From Myxococcales bacterium (GTDB taxonomy: Bacteria; Myxococcota_A; Polyangia; Haliangiales; Haliangiaceae), in contig JAEUJY010000141.1 of the NCBI GenBank assembly GCA_016794525.1, positions 1 to 64,000 of the forward strand: 64,000 bases of DNA, read 5' to 3'. The number at the start of each line of letters is the position of its first letter. Positions within the stretch are counted from its first letter, which is position 1. Under the pieces are notes generated by a model that ran no database searches, was not told the DNA's origin, and saw only the letters and a program-made list of their open reading frames with translations. Both the position numbers and the translations under genes were made by a program. Below are positions 14,739 through 24,527 of this stretch, one piece after another.

Positions 14739-16916
14739 TCACTCGCAGGCGAGCGCGACCGGCGCAGGCGTGGCGCCGGTGAGGCCGAGCCCGAGGGCGC
14801 CGCGGCTGCCGGCGCCGGCGCAGGCCAGCGCGCCCGCGGCGTCGATCGCGCACTGCACCGCGAACGCGCCGGCGACGACGGTGGCGCCGCTGACCGCGCC
14901 GAACGGCGCCGGCGTCGGGCCGCTGCCCTCGTCGCCGGTGCCGCGCGAGCCGTAGGCGTTGGCGCCCCAGCACAGCGTCTGGCCGTCGGTCAGCGTCGCG
15001 CACGTGCTGTCGTAACGCGCGAACACCGCGACCGCGGCGGCGGGCAGCGCGACCGCGTGGGGCGCGACCTGATCGGAGCCGGCGAAGCCGAGCTGGCCCG
15101 ACTCGTTCTCGCCCCAGCAGTAGACGATCTGATCGGCGCCCAGCGCGCAGGTGTGCACGCGCGCCGCGGCGATGGCGCGCACGGTCGTCGCCGGCAGCGT
15201 CACCTGCACCGGCGTGCGCACCGGCATGCCGCCGCTGTCGGTGCCGACCTGGCCGCGCGCGTTCTCGCCCCAGCACCACAGCGCGCCGACGTCGGTGCGC
15301 GCGCAGGCGTGGCTCGCGCCGGCCGCCAGCTCGACGACGCCGGTCGGCATCGCGACGTCGACCGGCGTCAGCGCCTCGCCGGTGCCGCCGTCGCCGAGCT
15401 GGCCGACGTCGCCGCCGCCCCAGCACCGCGCGACCCCGCCGACGCTCGCGCACGCGAAGTCGAAGCCGACCGCGACGTCGGTGATCGCCGGCGACGCGAG
15501 CACCCGCGCCGGCGTCGGGTCGACGCCGTAGCCGCGCCCGTCGCCGGGGTAGCCGACGCCCCAGCACCACGCGCCGGCGGCGTCCCACGCGCAGACCTGG
15601 CCGCCGGCGGCGGACAGGCCGCGCGCGCCCGCCGGCAACGCGCGCACCGGGGCGGTCGTGCCGGTGATGGCCCCGCCGCCGAGCTGGCCCAGCTCGCCGT
15701 CGCCCCAGCACCACACCGCGCCGTCGCTGGCGGTCGCCGCGCAGACGCTGTGCAGCGTCACCGCCACGTCGCGCAGCGGGCCCAGCGCGGCGGCGACCGG
15801 CACCGGCACGGTCGTGACCGAGCGGGTGCCGCGCCCGAGCTGGCCGCTGTCGTTCTCGCCCCAGCACCAGATCGCGCCGGCGCGCTCGACGCAGACGTGG
15901 TGCGCGCCGGCGGCCAGCGCGCGCACGCCCGCCAGCGTCGCGATCGCCGTCGGCGTTGCGCGCGGCGCGAGGTCGCCGGCGCCCAGCTCGCCGGCGCGGT
16001 TCTGGCCGAAGCACGCGACGGTGCCGGTGGCGTCGAGCGCGCAGGTCGCGCGCGCGGCGGTCGCCACCGCGGCCACGCCGCCGCGGATCACCGGCCCCGG
16101 CGTCGCGCGGCTGCCGTCGCTGTCGCCGAGCTCGCCGCGATCGTTGCGGCCCCAGCAGCGCAGGCCGCCGGCGTCGACGCCGCAGGCGTGGCGGCCGCCG
16201 ATCGCGAGCGCGAAGCCGGCCAGCGCCGGCGCGGCGGTCGGCGCCGTCGCGATCTCGGTGACGCCGAGGCCGAGCTGCCCGGCGTCGTCGTGGCCCCAGC
16301 ACCGCACGCGGCCGTCGCCGCGGCGCGCGCACACGGCGCGGTGGCCGACGGTCAGCGCGACCGTGCCGGCGGTGTCGGCCACCACCTGCGGCGCGGCGAT
16401 CGGCTCGGACGGCGGCACGCCGAGCTGGCCCTTGAGGTTGTCGCCCCAGCACGCGACGTGATCGTCGGGGCCGACCACCGCGCACATGTGGCGGAGGCCG
16501 CCGGCCAGGCCATGCACCGGCCCGCCGACGTCGAGCGCGACCACCGCCCCGAGCGTGCTGCTCGAGCCGCCCTCGCGCCCGCCCCAGCACCACGCGGCGC
16601 CGTCGGCGGCGCGCGCGCAGGTCGCGTCGGAGCCGGCCGCCACCTCGACCACCGCCGCCGGCACCGGCACGCGGACCGGGGTCAGCGCCGGCGGCCCGTC
16701 GCCGCCGCCGCGGGTCATGCCCGCGCGATCGTCCCCCCAGCACCACACCGCGCCGGCGGAGTCGACCGCGCACGCGTGATCGCGGCCCAGGCTGAGCGAT
16801 CGGAACCGGCAGGTGGCGGCGGCGTCGATCGCGCCGCCGTCGCCGTCGACCGGGTCGTAGCCGATGCGCCCGCAGGCGGCCGCGAGCGCGAGCGCGAGGG
16901 CGAAGCGGCGCGTCAT
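14739..16916 (-). CDS. RCC1-repeat lipoprotein
   Basis: This 725-residue protein has a lipobox (LAAACG, Cys15) and a short Asp-rich linker. The remainder is built from about a dozen RCC1-type blades of some 50 residues, each carrying a C.AR..G..WCWG.N..GQLG variation. The repeats should form one or two seven-bladed propellers on the cell surface. Each repeat has two Cys residues, which suits an exported, disulfide-stabilised fold. Such lipoproteins are abundant in myxobacteria; ligands are unknown. Asp/Asn-rich loops suggest protein or polysaccharide binding. Confidence 0.88.
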   Translation of the reverse strand: MTRRFALALALAAACGRIGYDPVDGDGGAIDAAATCRFRSLSLGRDHACAVDSAGAVWCWGDDRAGMTRGGGDGPPALTPVRVPVPAAVVEVAAGSDATCARAADGAAWCWGGREGGSSSTLGAVVALDVGGPVHGLAGGLRHMCAVVGPDDHVACWGDNLKGQLGVPPSEPIAAPQVVADTAGTVALTVGHRAVCARRGDGRVRCWGHDDAGQLGLGVTEIATAPTAAPALAGFALAIGGRHACGVDAGGLRCWGRNDRGELGDSDGSRATPGPVIRGGVAAVATAARATCALDATGTVACFGQNRAGELGAGDLAPRATPTAIATLAGVRALAAGAHHVCVERAGAIWCWGENDSGQLGRGTRSVTTVPVPVAAALGPLRDVAVTLHSVCAATASDGAVWCWGDGELGQLGGGAITGTTAPVRALPAGARGLSAAGGQVCAWDAAGAWCWGVGYPGDGRGYGVDPTPARVLASPAITDVAVGFDFACASVGGVARCWGGGDVGQLGDGGTGEALTPVDVAMPTGVVELAAGASHACARTDVGALWCWGENARGQVGTDSGGMPVRTPVQVTLPATTVRAIAAARVHTCALGADQIVYCWGENESGQLGFAGSDQVAPHAVALPAAAVAVFARYDSTCATLTDGQTLCWGANAYGSRGTGDEGSGPTPAPFGAVSGATVVAGAFAVQCAIDAAGALACAGAGSRGALGLGLTGATPAPVALACE

Positions 16917-16953
16917 CGCCGCCGATGGTAGCCGAACTCGCCCGCCGCGCGCG

Positions 16954-18252
<1,299 letters not shown>

Positions 18253-18258
18253 GTCGGG

Positions 18259-18287
18259 AACGTCGGCTGGCCGGGGCCTGGTGTCAA
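18259..18287 (-). promoter_or_regulatory. Promoter of the HD gene, leaderless geometry
   Basis: On the minus strand, a perfect TTGACA (18282-18287) is followed by 17 bp and then GACGTT (18259-18264). The GTG start begins 6 nt further. Transcription should begin at or within a base or two of the start codon. Confidence 0.6.
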
Positions 18288-18289
18288 CT

Positions 18290-18317
18290 TTGCGGTGGCG
18301 GCCCGCCGACGTATACA
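18290..18317 (+). promoter_or_regulatory. Promoter of fdhD
   Basis: TTGCGG (18290-18295), a 16-bp spacer and TATACA (18312-18317), with the GTG 5 nt later. Its -35 lies next to the -35 of the divergent HD promoter, so the two polymerase sites should compete or share a regulator. Confidence 0.5.
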
Positions 18318-18322
18318 GGGGC

Positions 18323-19090
18323 GTGCCCCAGCGCCGCGTCGACCGCCTCGACCTCGCCACCGGCGCCCGGGCCGGCGTCGACGACGACGTCGCCGACGAG
18401 GCCGCGCTGGTCGTGACCGCGCGCGGCCAGGCCATCGCGACGCTGATGCGCACCCCCGGCGACGACGTCGCGCTGGTGCGCGGGCTCTTGTACGCCGAGG
18501 CCGGCCCGGAGGTGGCCGCCCGGGCCATGACCCAGGCCGGGCCGCACCAGGTCGACGTCGACGCCGACCCGGCCGAGCTGCCGGCCCGCGCGGTGCTGGC
18601 GTCAGCGGCGTGCGGCGTGTGCGGCCGGATCGAGGTGGCCGCGCTCGAGGGCCGGGCCCGGGCGGTGGCCGCCGACTGGCAGCTGCCGGCCGCGGTGATC
18701 GCCGCGATCCCCGCGGCGGTGCGCGCCGAGCAGCCGACCTTCGCCACCACCGGCGGGCTGCACGCCGCGGCGCTGTGCGATCGCGCCGGCCGGGTGCTGG
18801 CGGTGGCCGAGGACGTCGGCCGCCACAACGCCGTCGACAAGCTGGTCGGCGCCGCGGTCGCCGCGGGCGGCCTGCCGTGGCGCGACCAGGTGCTGGCGCT
18901 CACCGGCCGCGCCGGCTACGAGCTGCTCGAGAAGGCGGTGCTGGCCGGCGTGCCGGTGGTGGTCGCGGTGTCGGCGCCCAGCCGGCTCGCGATCGACGTC
19001 GCCGAGCGCTTCGGCATCACGCTGTGCGGGTTCGTGCGGCCGCCGCGGCTCAACGTCTACAGCCACGGCTGGCGCGTCGTCGGGCCGTGA
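18323..19090 (+). CDS. fdhD: Formate dehydrogenase accessory sulfurtransferase FdhD
   Basis: This 255-residue protein has the FdhD hallmarks: the redox pair in SAACGVCGR (near 93-101), [24 protein letters not shown], and a C-terminal [13 protein letters not shown]. FdhD passes sulfur from a cysteine desulfurase to the Mo/W-bis-pterin cofactor, needed by formate dehydrogenases and some related enzymes. No formate dehydrogenase is in the window; the nearest pterin enzyme is the aldehyde:ferredoxin oxidoreductase at 26802-28835. The GTG start sits 5 nt after TATACA. Confidence 0.88.
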   Translation: MPQRRVDRLDLATGARAGVDDDVADEAALVVTARGQAIATLMRTPGDDVALVRGLLYAEAGPEVAARAMTQAGPHQVDVDADPAELPARAVLASAACGVCGRIEVAALEGRARAVAADWQLPAAVIAAIPAAVRAEQPTFATTGGLHAAALCDRAGRVLAVAEDVGRHNAVDKLVGAAVAAGGLPWRDQVLALTGRAGYELLEKAVLAGVPVVVAVSAPSRLAIDVAERFGITLCGFVRPPRLNVYSHGWRVVGP

Positions 19091-19195
19091 CCGCGCGGCG
19101 CGCAGCCGATCACGGCTTGACCGATCGCCCGGAGCTGCCATACACCGCGCGCAATACGCCGCGCCCGGCGCGCGTTGCCGCACGACGTCGGTAAG

Positions 19196-19225
19196 TTGCC
19201 CACCGCTCCACCTCATGCCTAGGGT
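19196..19225 (+). promoter_or_regulatory. Promoter of the sulfatase-fold gene
   Basis: TTGCCC (19196-19201), an 18-bp spacer and TAGGGT (19220-19225), then 6 nt to the ATG at 19232. No Shine-Dalgarno. Confidence 0.5.
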
Positions 19226-19231
19226 TCCGCG

Positions 19232-21454
19232 ATGACCTCTCTGCCCCGCGCGACGACGCTGGTCGCGCTCGTCCCGTCGCTCCTGATCGCCTGCAAGGGC
19301 GGCGGCGACAAGAAGCCCCCGCCCACCACTGGCACCGGCACCGGCACCAGCGCCGGCACCGCCGCGCCGACCAAGACGCCGACCAAGGCCCCGTCGCGCG
19401 GCCCCGAGCACGCGGTCTACTCGCTGGTCGACAACCGCCTCGCCGCGCACCTGCACCGCAAGGGCAACCTGGTGCTGGCCGGCGGCTCGGCCGGGTTTGC
19501 CAAGTACACCCGCTTCGGCAACACCGAGAAGATCAAGACGCCGACCTGGCAGCTGCGCCAGACCCAGGACACCACCAAGGTGGCGATCATGTCCGGCGCG
19601 TCGGCCCGCGTCGACGTGCCGCTGTCGCCGGCCGAGCTGCCCGGCGAGCCGGTGGTGCGAGTCCGCACCTTCAGCACCACGGCGCGCGCGTTCTCGGTGC
19701 GCGTCAACGGCAACAAGGACGTCGCCGGCGAGGCCCCCGAGGGCTGGGGCGTGGTCGAGTTCAAGCCGCCGGCCGGCCAGTTCAAGGAGGGCGAGAACGA
19801 GCTCCTGTTCTTCACCCGCGGCCCCGGCCTCGCGGTCGACTGGATCTCGGTCGGCAGCGGCCAGCCCACCGAGGCCACCATGACGACGTTCTACGACGCC
19901 GGCGCCAAGGCGCTGGTGCTGCCCGAGGGCGGCGGCATGTCGTACTTCGTGCAGGTGCCCGAGGGCGCGCGGGTCACCGGCGATCTCGCCGACGGCGCGT
20001 GCGCGGTGCAGGTCAAGGCGGTCGCCGCCGACGGCGCCGGCACCGACGGCACGCTCAGCGGGCTCGGCTCGGCGGTCGACCTCGGCACGCTGGCCGGCAA
20101 GGCGGTGCGCCTGGATCTCGTCGCCACCGGCTGCCCGTCGGCCAAGCTCACCAACGCCGCGCTGGTGGTCGCCGGCGAGGCGCCCAAGCCGGCGCGCGGC
20201 ACGCCGCCCAAGTACGTCGTCATGTTCGTGATGGACTCGCTGCGCGCCGATCGCGTGCGAGTGTTCAACCCCGGCGCCCGCCCCGAGGTGCCGACCTGGG
20301 AGAAGCTGGCCGAGACCTCGGCCGTGTTCACGCAGCACTACGTCCAGGGCAACGAGTCGCGGGTCTCGCACGCGTCGCTGTGGTCGTCGCTGTACCCGAT
20401 CAAGCACTCGATGATCGGCGCCAGCGAGAAGCTCGACCTCAAGTGGACGACGATCGACGAGGTGGCCAAGGCCGGCGGCAAGTTCGTCGCCGGCGCCAGC
20501 GCCAACGGCTACGTCGATCCCAAGCGCTGGGGCTTCGGCCAGGCGTGGGACGCGTACTCCAACCACATCCACGAGGCGCTCGGGCTCAAGGCCGAGGACA
20601 TCGTCGCCAAGGGCCTGAAGTTCGTCGGCGACAAGAAGGAGCCGTGGTTCCTGTACATCGGCACCGTCGACACCCACGTGTCGTGGCGGGCCAAGGAGCC
20701 GTGGCTGGCCAAGTACGACCCGGGCTACACCGGCCGCTACAAGGACGTCTTCTCGGGGGCCGACGCCGCCGCCGCCGCCAGCGGCGCGGCGCTGACCGAC
20801 GCCGAGATGAAGCACGTCCGCGCGCTCTACGACTCGAACGTCAGCTACCAGGACAAGGTGCTCGGCGACCTGATCGCCAAGCTCGAGGCCGCCGGCATCT
20901 GGAACGAGACGATGCTGATCATCACCGCCGACCACGGCGACGAGCAGTGGGAGGACGGCCGCGTCGGCCACGGCGCGTCGTCGCGCGACATGCTGGTCCA
21001 CGTGCCGCTGCTCATCCACTACCCGCCGATGTTCCCGGCCGGCAAGCACACCGAGGGCACCGAGCTGGTCGACATCGTGCCGACGGTCGCCGACGCGCTC
21101 GGCGTGCAGACCGACCCCGAGTGGCAGGGCCAGTCGCTGGTCCCGCTGGCCAACGGCGTCGGCGCCGGCTACGGGCGGATGTCGTTCTCGTCGATGTACG
21201 AGGACAGCCACGGCGCGCGGCTCGGCGACTGGAAGGTCCGCATCTCGGGCGGCGCCAACCTGCGCGTCTACGACCTCGCGACCGACGCCGACGAGATGAA
21301 GTCGCTGACCGGCGACGCCGCCGCGGCGATCGGCGGCCGCACCGTGCTCGACCCGCTGTGGCTGTTCCGCACCTTCAACAAGGAGTGGAAGAAGTCGGTG
21401 TGGGGCAACGCGGCCAACGTCAGCGCGCGGTTCGCCGAAGACATGGGCGAGTGA
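19232..21454 (+). CDS. Sulfatase / phosphotransferase-fold lipoprotein
   Basis: This 740-residue protein has a lipobox (LIACKG) and a Thr/Gly/Pro-rich linker. An N-terminal beta domain of about 270 residues precedes an alkaline-phosphatase-superfamily sulfatase domain (about 325-690). VMDSLRADRV gives the first metal Asp, and ITADHGDEQW and VGHGASSRDMLVHVPLL supply the late metal and His motifs. The usual C/S-x-P-x-R formylglycine site is not seen: the matching stretch reads VSHASLWSSLYP. It may therefore be a phosphoglycerol or phosphoethanolamine transferase/hydrolase rather than a true sulfatase. Coupled to the next gene by TGATG. Confidence 0.75.
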   Translation: MTSLPRATTLVALVPSLLIACKGGGDKKPPPTTGTGTGTSAGTAAPTKTPTKAPSRGPEHAVYSLVDNRLAAHLHRKGNLVLAGGSAGFAKYTRFGNTEKIKTPTWQLRQTQDTTKVAIMSGASARVDVPLSPAELPGEPVVRVRTFSTTARAFSVRVNGNKDVAGEAPEGWGVVEFKPPAGQFKEGENELLFFTRGPGLAVDWISVGSGQPTEATMTTFYDAGAKALVLPEGGGMSYFVQVPEGARVTGDLADGACAVQVKAVAADGAGTDGTLSGLGSAVDLGTLAGKAVRLDLVATGCPSAKLTNAALVVAGEAPKPARGTPPKYVVMFVMDSLRADRVRVFNPGARPEVPTWEKLAETSAVFTQHYVQGNESRVSHASLWSSLYPIKHSMIGASEKLDLKWTTIDEVAKAGGKFVAGASANGYVDPKRWGFGQAWDAYSNHIHEALGLKAEDIVAKGLKFVGDKKEPWFLYIGTVDTHVSWRAKEPWLAKYDPGYTGRYKDVFSGADAAAAASGAALTDAEMKHVRALYDSNVSYQDKVLGDLIAKLEAAGIWNETMLIITADHGDEQWEDGRVGHGASSRDMLVHVPLLIHYPPMFPAGKHTEGTELVDIVPTVADALGVQTDPEWQGQSLVPLANGVGAGYGRMSFSSMYEDSHGARLGDWKVRISGGANLRVYDLATDADEMKSLTGDAAAAIGGRTVLDPLWLFRTFNKEWKKSVWGNAANVSARFAEDMGE

Positions 21455-21783
21455 TGGCGATCGCCGACGCCGAGCGGCGGCGGATGGTGCCGGCGACCGG
21501 CGCCCGGCTGTTGCTGGATCGGCTAGCCGATCATGGGGCCCGCGCCGACTACGCCGCGTGGGTGCTGACCGCCGCTGGCGAGCACGCCTACGCGGCGGTG
21601 CTGGCTGACGACGGTGAGGTCACGCTGACGCCGGTGGCGGCGCCGGCCGACGCCGACGCCGAGGCCGACCTGCGGATGCTCGCGAAGCTCACCGCGCGCG
21701 CCGCGCCCAAGCGGGTCGCCGACGGCCTGCCGGCGTGGCCGCCGCGGGTGCTGCGGTGGCGCGGCGCCGGCCGCGGCGCGTGA
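21454..21783 (+). CDS. Small coupled hypothetical protein, 109 aa
   Basis: Its ATG overlaps the upstream stop (TGATG), so translation is probably coupled to the sulfatase-fold gene. The sequence is soluble and alternates helices and strands (YAAWVLTAAGEHAYAAVLADDGEVTLT). It ends in a Trp/Arg-rich tail (PPRVLRWRGAGRGA) with no signal peptide. No family is recognised. It may be a cytoplasmic partner of the lipoprotein's biosynthesis or simply cotranscribed. Confidence 0.55.
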   Translation: MAIADAERRRMVPATGARLLLDRLADHGARADYAAWVLTAAGEHAYAAVLADDGEVTLTPVAAPADADAEADLRMLAKLTARAAPKRVADGLPAWPPRVLRWRGAGRGA

Positions 21784-21872
21784 CGGCCGGGCCTGCGACA
21801 CCGTGAGGCGCCGCGACCACGGCGGGCGATGGCATGTCAGGGCGGGCCGCGCCCGATCCGTGCGCGCGCCGG

Positions 21873-21878
21873 TAGCAT
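21873..21878 (+). promoter_or_regulatory. -10 hexamer TAGCAT for the kelch-like gene
   Basis: TAGCAT lies 7 nt before GTG 21886. The same hexamer and spacing precede the M36 protease ATG at 9446. It overlaps the alternative ATG at 21877, which argues for the GTG start. Confidence 0.4.
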
Positions 21879-21885
21879 GCTCGGC

Positions 21886-22926
21886 GTGCGACCCCTGACG
21901 ACGCTCGCGATCCTCGGCGCGGTGGCCGGCGGCGCCGGCGCGAGCAACGGCTGCGGCTGCGGGCCGGTCGACGGCGCGTACCTGACGCCGCAGGTGGTGG
22001 CGCTCGACGGCGACGCCTGGCGGCCCGGCCCGACGCTGGCGACCCCGCGGGCCTTCGCGGTGGCGCTGCCGGTCGACGGCGCGCGGTTCGTCGTCGCCGG
22101 CGGGTTCACCGCCGATCAGCCGGGCGACGTCGCGTACCGCGCCACCAGCGTCGAGCTGTGCACGGCCGGCGCGGGCTGCGCGCCGCTGGCGCAGGCGCTC
22201 GACGACCGCGCGCTCGACCCGCCGCTGCCGTTCGCGGTCGGCGTGCTGCCCGACGGCACCGCGGTGAGCAGCGCCGGGATCGTGCGCGACGTCGGCGGCG
22301 CGCCGCAGGTGCAGCTGCGCCGTCAGCGCGTCGTCCAGGTCGGCGCCGAGGTCGTGGCCGAGGTCCCGGCGGCGCTGGCGGTCTGGTCGCGCGGCGACGC
22401 GGCGCCCCGCGCGATCGCCCTGGCGCCGGGCGCGCGGCTGGTGGGCGCGGTCGACGATCACCGCGTGCTCGTGGTCACCGACGCCGACCACGCCACGCTG
22501 GTCGACGTCCGCGACGGGACCGCGACGCCGATCGCCGGCCCCGGGGTCGCGCCGACCGCGGTCGTGGCCCTCGGCGAGGGCGCCGGGCTGGTGTTCGGCC
22601 CGCGCGCGGTCCGCCGCTACGACGTCGCCGCCGCCGCGTGGCGCGACGTCGCCGCGCTGGCCGGCGGTGGCTTCACCCCGCTGGGGACGCTGGCCGACGG
22701 CGCGCTGGTCGCGACCGGCGATCCGGACGTGCCGATCGACGCGCCGGCCCCATCGACCTACCGGCTGTACCGCTACCGCGCCGCCGACGACGCGCTGGTG
22801 CCGTTGCCCGCGACCGACGGCTACGACGTCGGCGCCACCTGGCTCGAGCTGCCCGGCGGCGCGGTGCTCCGCGTCGGCGGCGCCCACGGCCACTTCGACG
22901 ACGAGGAGACGCTGGCGGCGGGCTGA
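21886..22926 (+). CDS. Secreted kelch-like beta-propeller protein
   Basis: From the GTG start the protein is 346 residues with a signal peptide (RPLTTLAILGAVAGGAGAS) and a Cys pair (GCGCG). The body is made of repeating strand blocks with kelch-like turns: DAWRPGPTLATPRAFAVALPVDG, RFVVAGGFT, AWRDVAALAGGGFTPLGTLADGALVATG, GGAVLRVGGAHG. It probably folds as an extracellular propeller. No enzyme motif is seen. Converges on the nuclease gene. Confidence 0.6.
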   Translation: MRPLTTLAILGAVAGGAGASNGCGCGPVDGAYLTPQVVALDGDAWRPGPTLATPRAFAVALPVDGARFVVAGGFTADQPGDVAYRATSVELCTAGAGCAPLAQALDDRALDPPLPFAVGVLPDGTAVSSAGIVRDVGGAPQVQLRRQRVVQVGAEVVAEVPAALAVWSRGDAAPRAIALAPGARLVGAVDDHRVLVVTDADHATLVDVRDGTATPIAGPGVAPTAVVALGEGAGLVFGPRAVRRYDVAAAAWRDVAALAGGGFTPLGTLADGALVATGDPDVPIDAPAPSTYRLYRYRAADDALVPLPATDGYDVGATWLELPGGAVLRVGGAHGHFDDEETLAAG

Positions 22927-22941
22927 CGCGCCTCCTCGAAG

Positions 22942-23739
22942 TCAGTCGTCGTCGTCGTCGAAGTAGACCGGCTCCCACCGCTCCTGCGACGCCGGGCACA
23001 GCGAGCGGTAGGCGCAGCGATCGCACCACGGGCCGGGGTTGGTGCGCGGGCCGTCGTCGATCGCCAGCGCCGCGGCCTCGATGTTGTCGAGCACCGACGG
23101 CGCCAGCCGATCGGTGATCTCGGCGGCGGCCACCGGCGGCGACCACTCGACGGCGCGCTCGGCCACCCAGTGCAGGCCCAGCCAGAACGTGCGCGCCGAC
23201 TTCCACCACGCCGCCGACAGCACCAGGTAGCCCTCGAGCTGGTCGCGCATCGACGTGCCCGGCACCCGGCGCCCGGTCTTGTGATCGACGACCGCGAGGT
23301 GCTCGTCGTCGTACAGGTAGGCCGCGTCGACGACGCCGCGGTAGAACGCGTCGCCGCTGTAGAACTGGGTCGGGGTCAGGTCCTCGCGCACCGCCAGCGA
23401 GTACTCGACGAACTGCCGCAGCACGCGCCGCTGCCGGCGGAAGCGGTTGATGCGCTCGGTGAACGGCGCCACGCCGGCGGTCAGCGCGTCGTAGCGGTGC
23501 AGCTCGTGCTCGTCGCTGAGGTCGGCGCGGGCCTTGGCCGCGGCCTCGGTCGGCGGCGTGCCTTGCAGCGCGTGCTCGAGCGCGACGTGGATGGCCTTGC
23601 CGATCCGCGCCTCGGGCATGACCTCGGGCTCGGGCACCTTCTCGACGTAGCGGAAGTGGAACAGCCGCGGGCAGCGCAGCGCGGTCGACACCTTGGAGGC
23701 GGACCACGGAGCGTGGATGAGCGCGCGCGTCGACGGCAA
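22942..23739 (-). CDS. PD-(D/E)XK nuclease with Fe-S cluster (RecB/Cas4-like)
   Basis: From the TTG at 23739 the protein is 265 residues; the open frame extends further, but that part would overlap the divergent gene's upstream region. SKVSTALRCPRLFHFRY near the N-terminus holds the first Cys. GKAIHVALE is the RecB-like His motif, GVVDAAYLYDDEHLAVVDHK contains the D...DxK catalytic core, and WCDRCAYRSLCP supplies three more Cys for a 4Fe-4S cluster, as in Cas4 and AddB C-termini. It should be a DNA exonuclease of repair or defence type; no cas gene is nearby. The tail ends in five Asp. Confidence 0.8.
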   Translation of the reverse strand: MPSTRALIHAPWSASKVSTALRCPRLFHFRYVEKVPEPEVMPEARIGKAIHVALEHALQGTPPTEAAAKARADLSDEHELHRYDALTAGVAPFTERINRFRRQRRVLRQFVEYSLAVREDLTPTQFYSGDAFYRGVVDAAYLYDDEHLAVVDHKTGRRVPGTSMRDQLEGYLVLSAAWWKSARTFWLGLHWVAERAVEWSPPVAAAEITDRLAPSVLDNIEAAALAIDDGPRTNPGPWCDRCAYRSLCPASQERWEPVYFDDDDD

Positions 23740-23824
23740 GGGACCCCGTCGACGACGGTAGCACGCCGCCACGAACACCGAAAACTTGCCCGGCCACCCG
23801 GCGGGCCGTACCACCGATCCCACG

Positions 23825-24361
23825 ATGGTACCGCCGGCCCACGAGTGCGATGTCTGCCACGCCAAGGTCCACGAGCTGCGCCGCGGCCGCTGCTGGGGCT
23901 GCTACGCCCGGTGGGTCGACAGCCGGCCGGTGGGCGCCGGCGCCCGCTGCGTCACCTGCCTCGAGCGACGCCGGCGCTTGCTGCGCTCGGTCGAGCTCCT
24001 CGGCGGGTGGCACCCGATGTGCTTCTCGTGCCACGGCCAGGTCCAGACCCTCGAGCCGATGCCGACCACGGTCGCCGACCTGCGGATCGCGCTGACCCGC
24101 GAGCGCCGCGCCAACGATCGCCGCGTCGGCAAGACCGACACCCGGGTGTTCCAGTACGAGCGCCGCGTCGGCCAGCGCCGCGAGCTGCGCGACGGCGAGT
24201 GGGTGTCGATCGACGACGAGATGATCGTCGAGATGAGCGTCGAGGGCGACGACCTCGGGCCGGTCAAGCCGGTCGCGGTGATCGCGGCGATGCCGATGGC
24301 CGGCGCCAGCGACAACGACTTCGAGGACCTCACCCGGATCCTCGAGCGCGTCGCGCTGTAG
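23825..24361 (+). CDS. CxxC-rich zinc-ribbon-like protein
   Basis: This 178-residue protein has four CxxC pairs in the first 65 residues (CDVCHAK, CWGCYARW, CVTCLERR, CFSCHGQ), enough for two zinc sites in a treble-clef or ribbon arrangement. A basic middle (TRERRANDRRVGKTDTRVF) follows, and an acidic C-terminus ends in DFEDLTRILERVAL. No family name is known to me; the basic helix suggests nucleic-acid contact. It is divergent from the Fe-S nuclease gene across about 85 bp. ATG 23825 is preferred to 23786 because it starts directly before the Cys region. Confidence 0.65.
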   Translation: MVPPAHECDVCHAKVHELRRGRCWGCYARWVDSRPVGAGARCVTCLERRRRLLRSVELLGGWHPMCFSCHGQVQTLEPMPTTVADLRIALTRERRANDRRVGKTDTRVFQYERRVGQRRELRDGEWVSIDDEMIVEMSVEGDDLGPVKPVAVIAAMPMAGASDNDFEDLTRILERVAL

Positions 24362-24385
24362 CGCGCCGGGCGGCGCAGCGCCTGG

Positions 24386-24420
24386 GAGGGCTCGGCGACA
24401 CGCCCTCTGAACCCAGAGGG
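24386..24420 (+). repeat. Compound 3'-end element, copy C (partial)
   Basis: GAGGGC (24386-24391) pairs with GCCCTC (24402-24407). An alternative 7-bp stem CCCTCTG/CAGAGGG (24403-24420) overlaps it, so the RNA could switch folds. The element starts 24 nt after the CxxC gene's stop and lacks its own ACGCGAGA tail. It faces copy B on the opposite strand. Confidence 0.55.
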
Positions 24421-24444
24421 TTGATCTAAATACCGATCCGCGCG

Positions 24445-24522
24445 GGTGGGCTCTCGCGTATCGGGAGGGGGACCCACGGGGGCATGACCCCGTGGGGGAG
24501 GGTTTGTCGACAAACCCTCCCC
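24445..24522 (-). repeat. Compound 3'-end double-hairpin element, copy B
   Basis: Hairpin 1 is a perfect 28-bp palindrome (24495-24522) beginning GGGGAGGGTTTGTC. Hairpin 2 (24473-24496) pairs CCCACGGGG with CCCCGTGGG around loop TCATGC, read in the sense of the gene. The tail, on the minus strand, is CCCCCTCCCGATACGCGAGA. The element starts 5 nt after the stop of the gene at 24528-25760. Confidence 0.82.
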
Positions 24523-24527
24523 GTAGT

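Noticed and set aside
18253-18322. Moco riboswitch upstream of fdhD
   Set aside because: The promoter lies 5 nt from the start codon, leaving no leader RNA for a riboswitch.
22942-23739. Cas4 of a CRISPR system
   Set aside because: No cas1/cas2 or repeat array in the window; the protein fits a general RecB/Cas4-like Fe-S nuclease.
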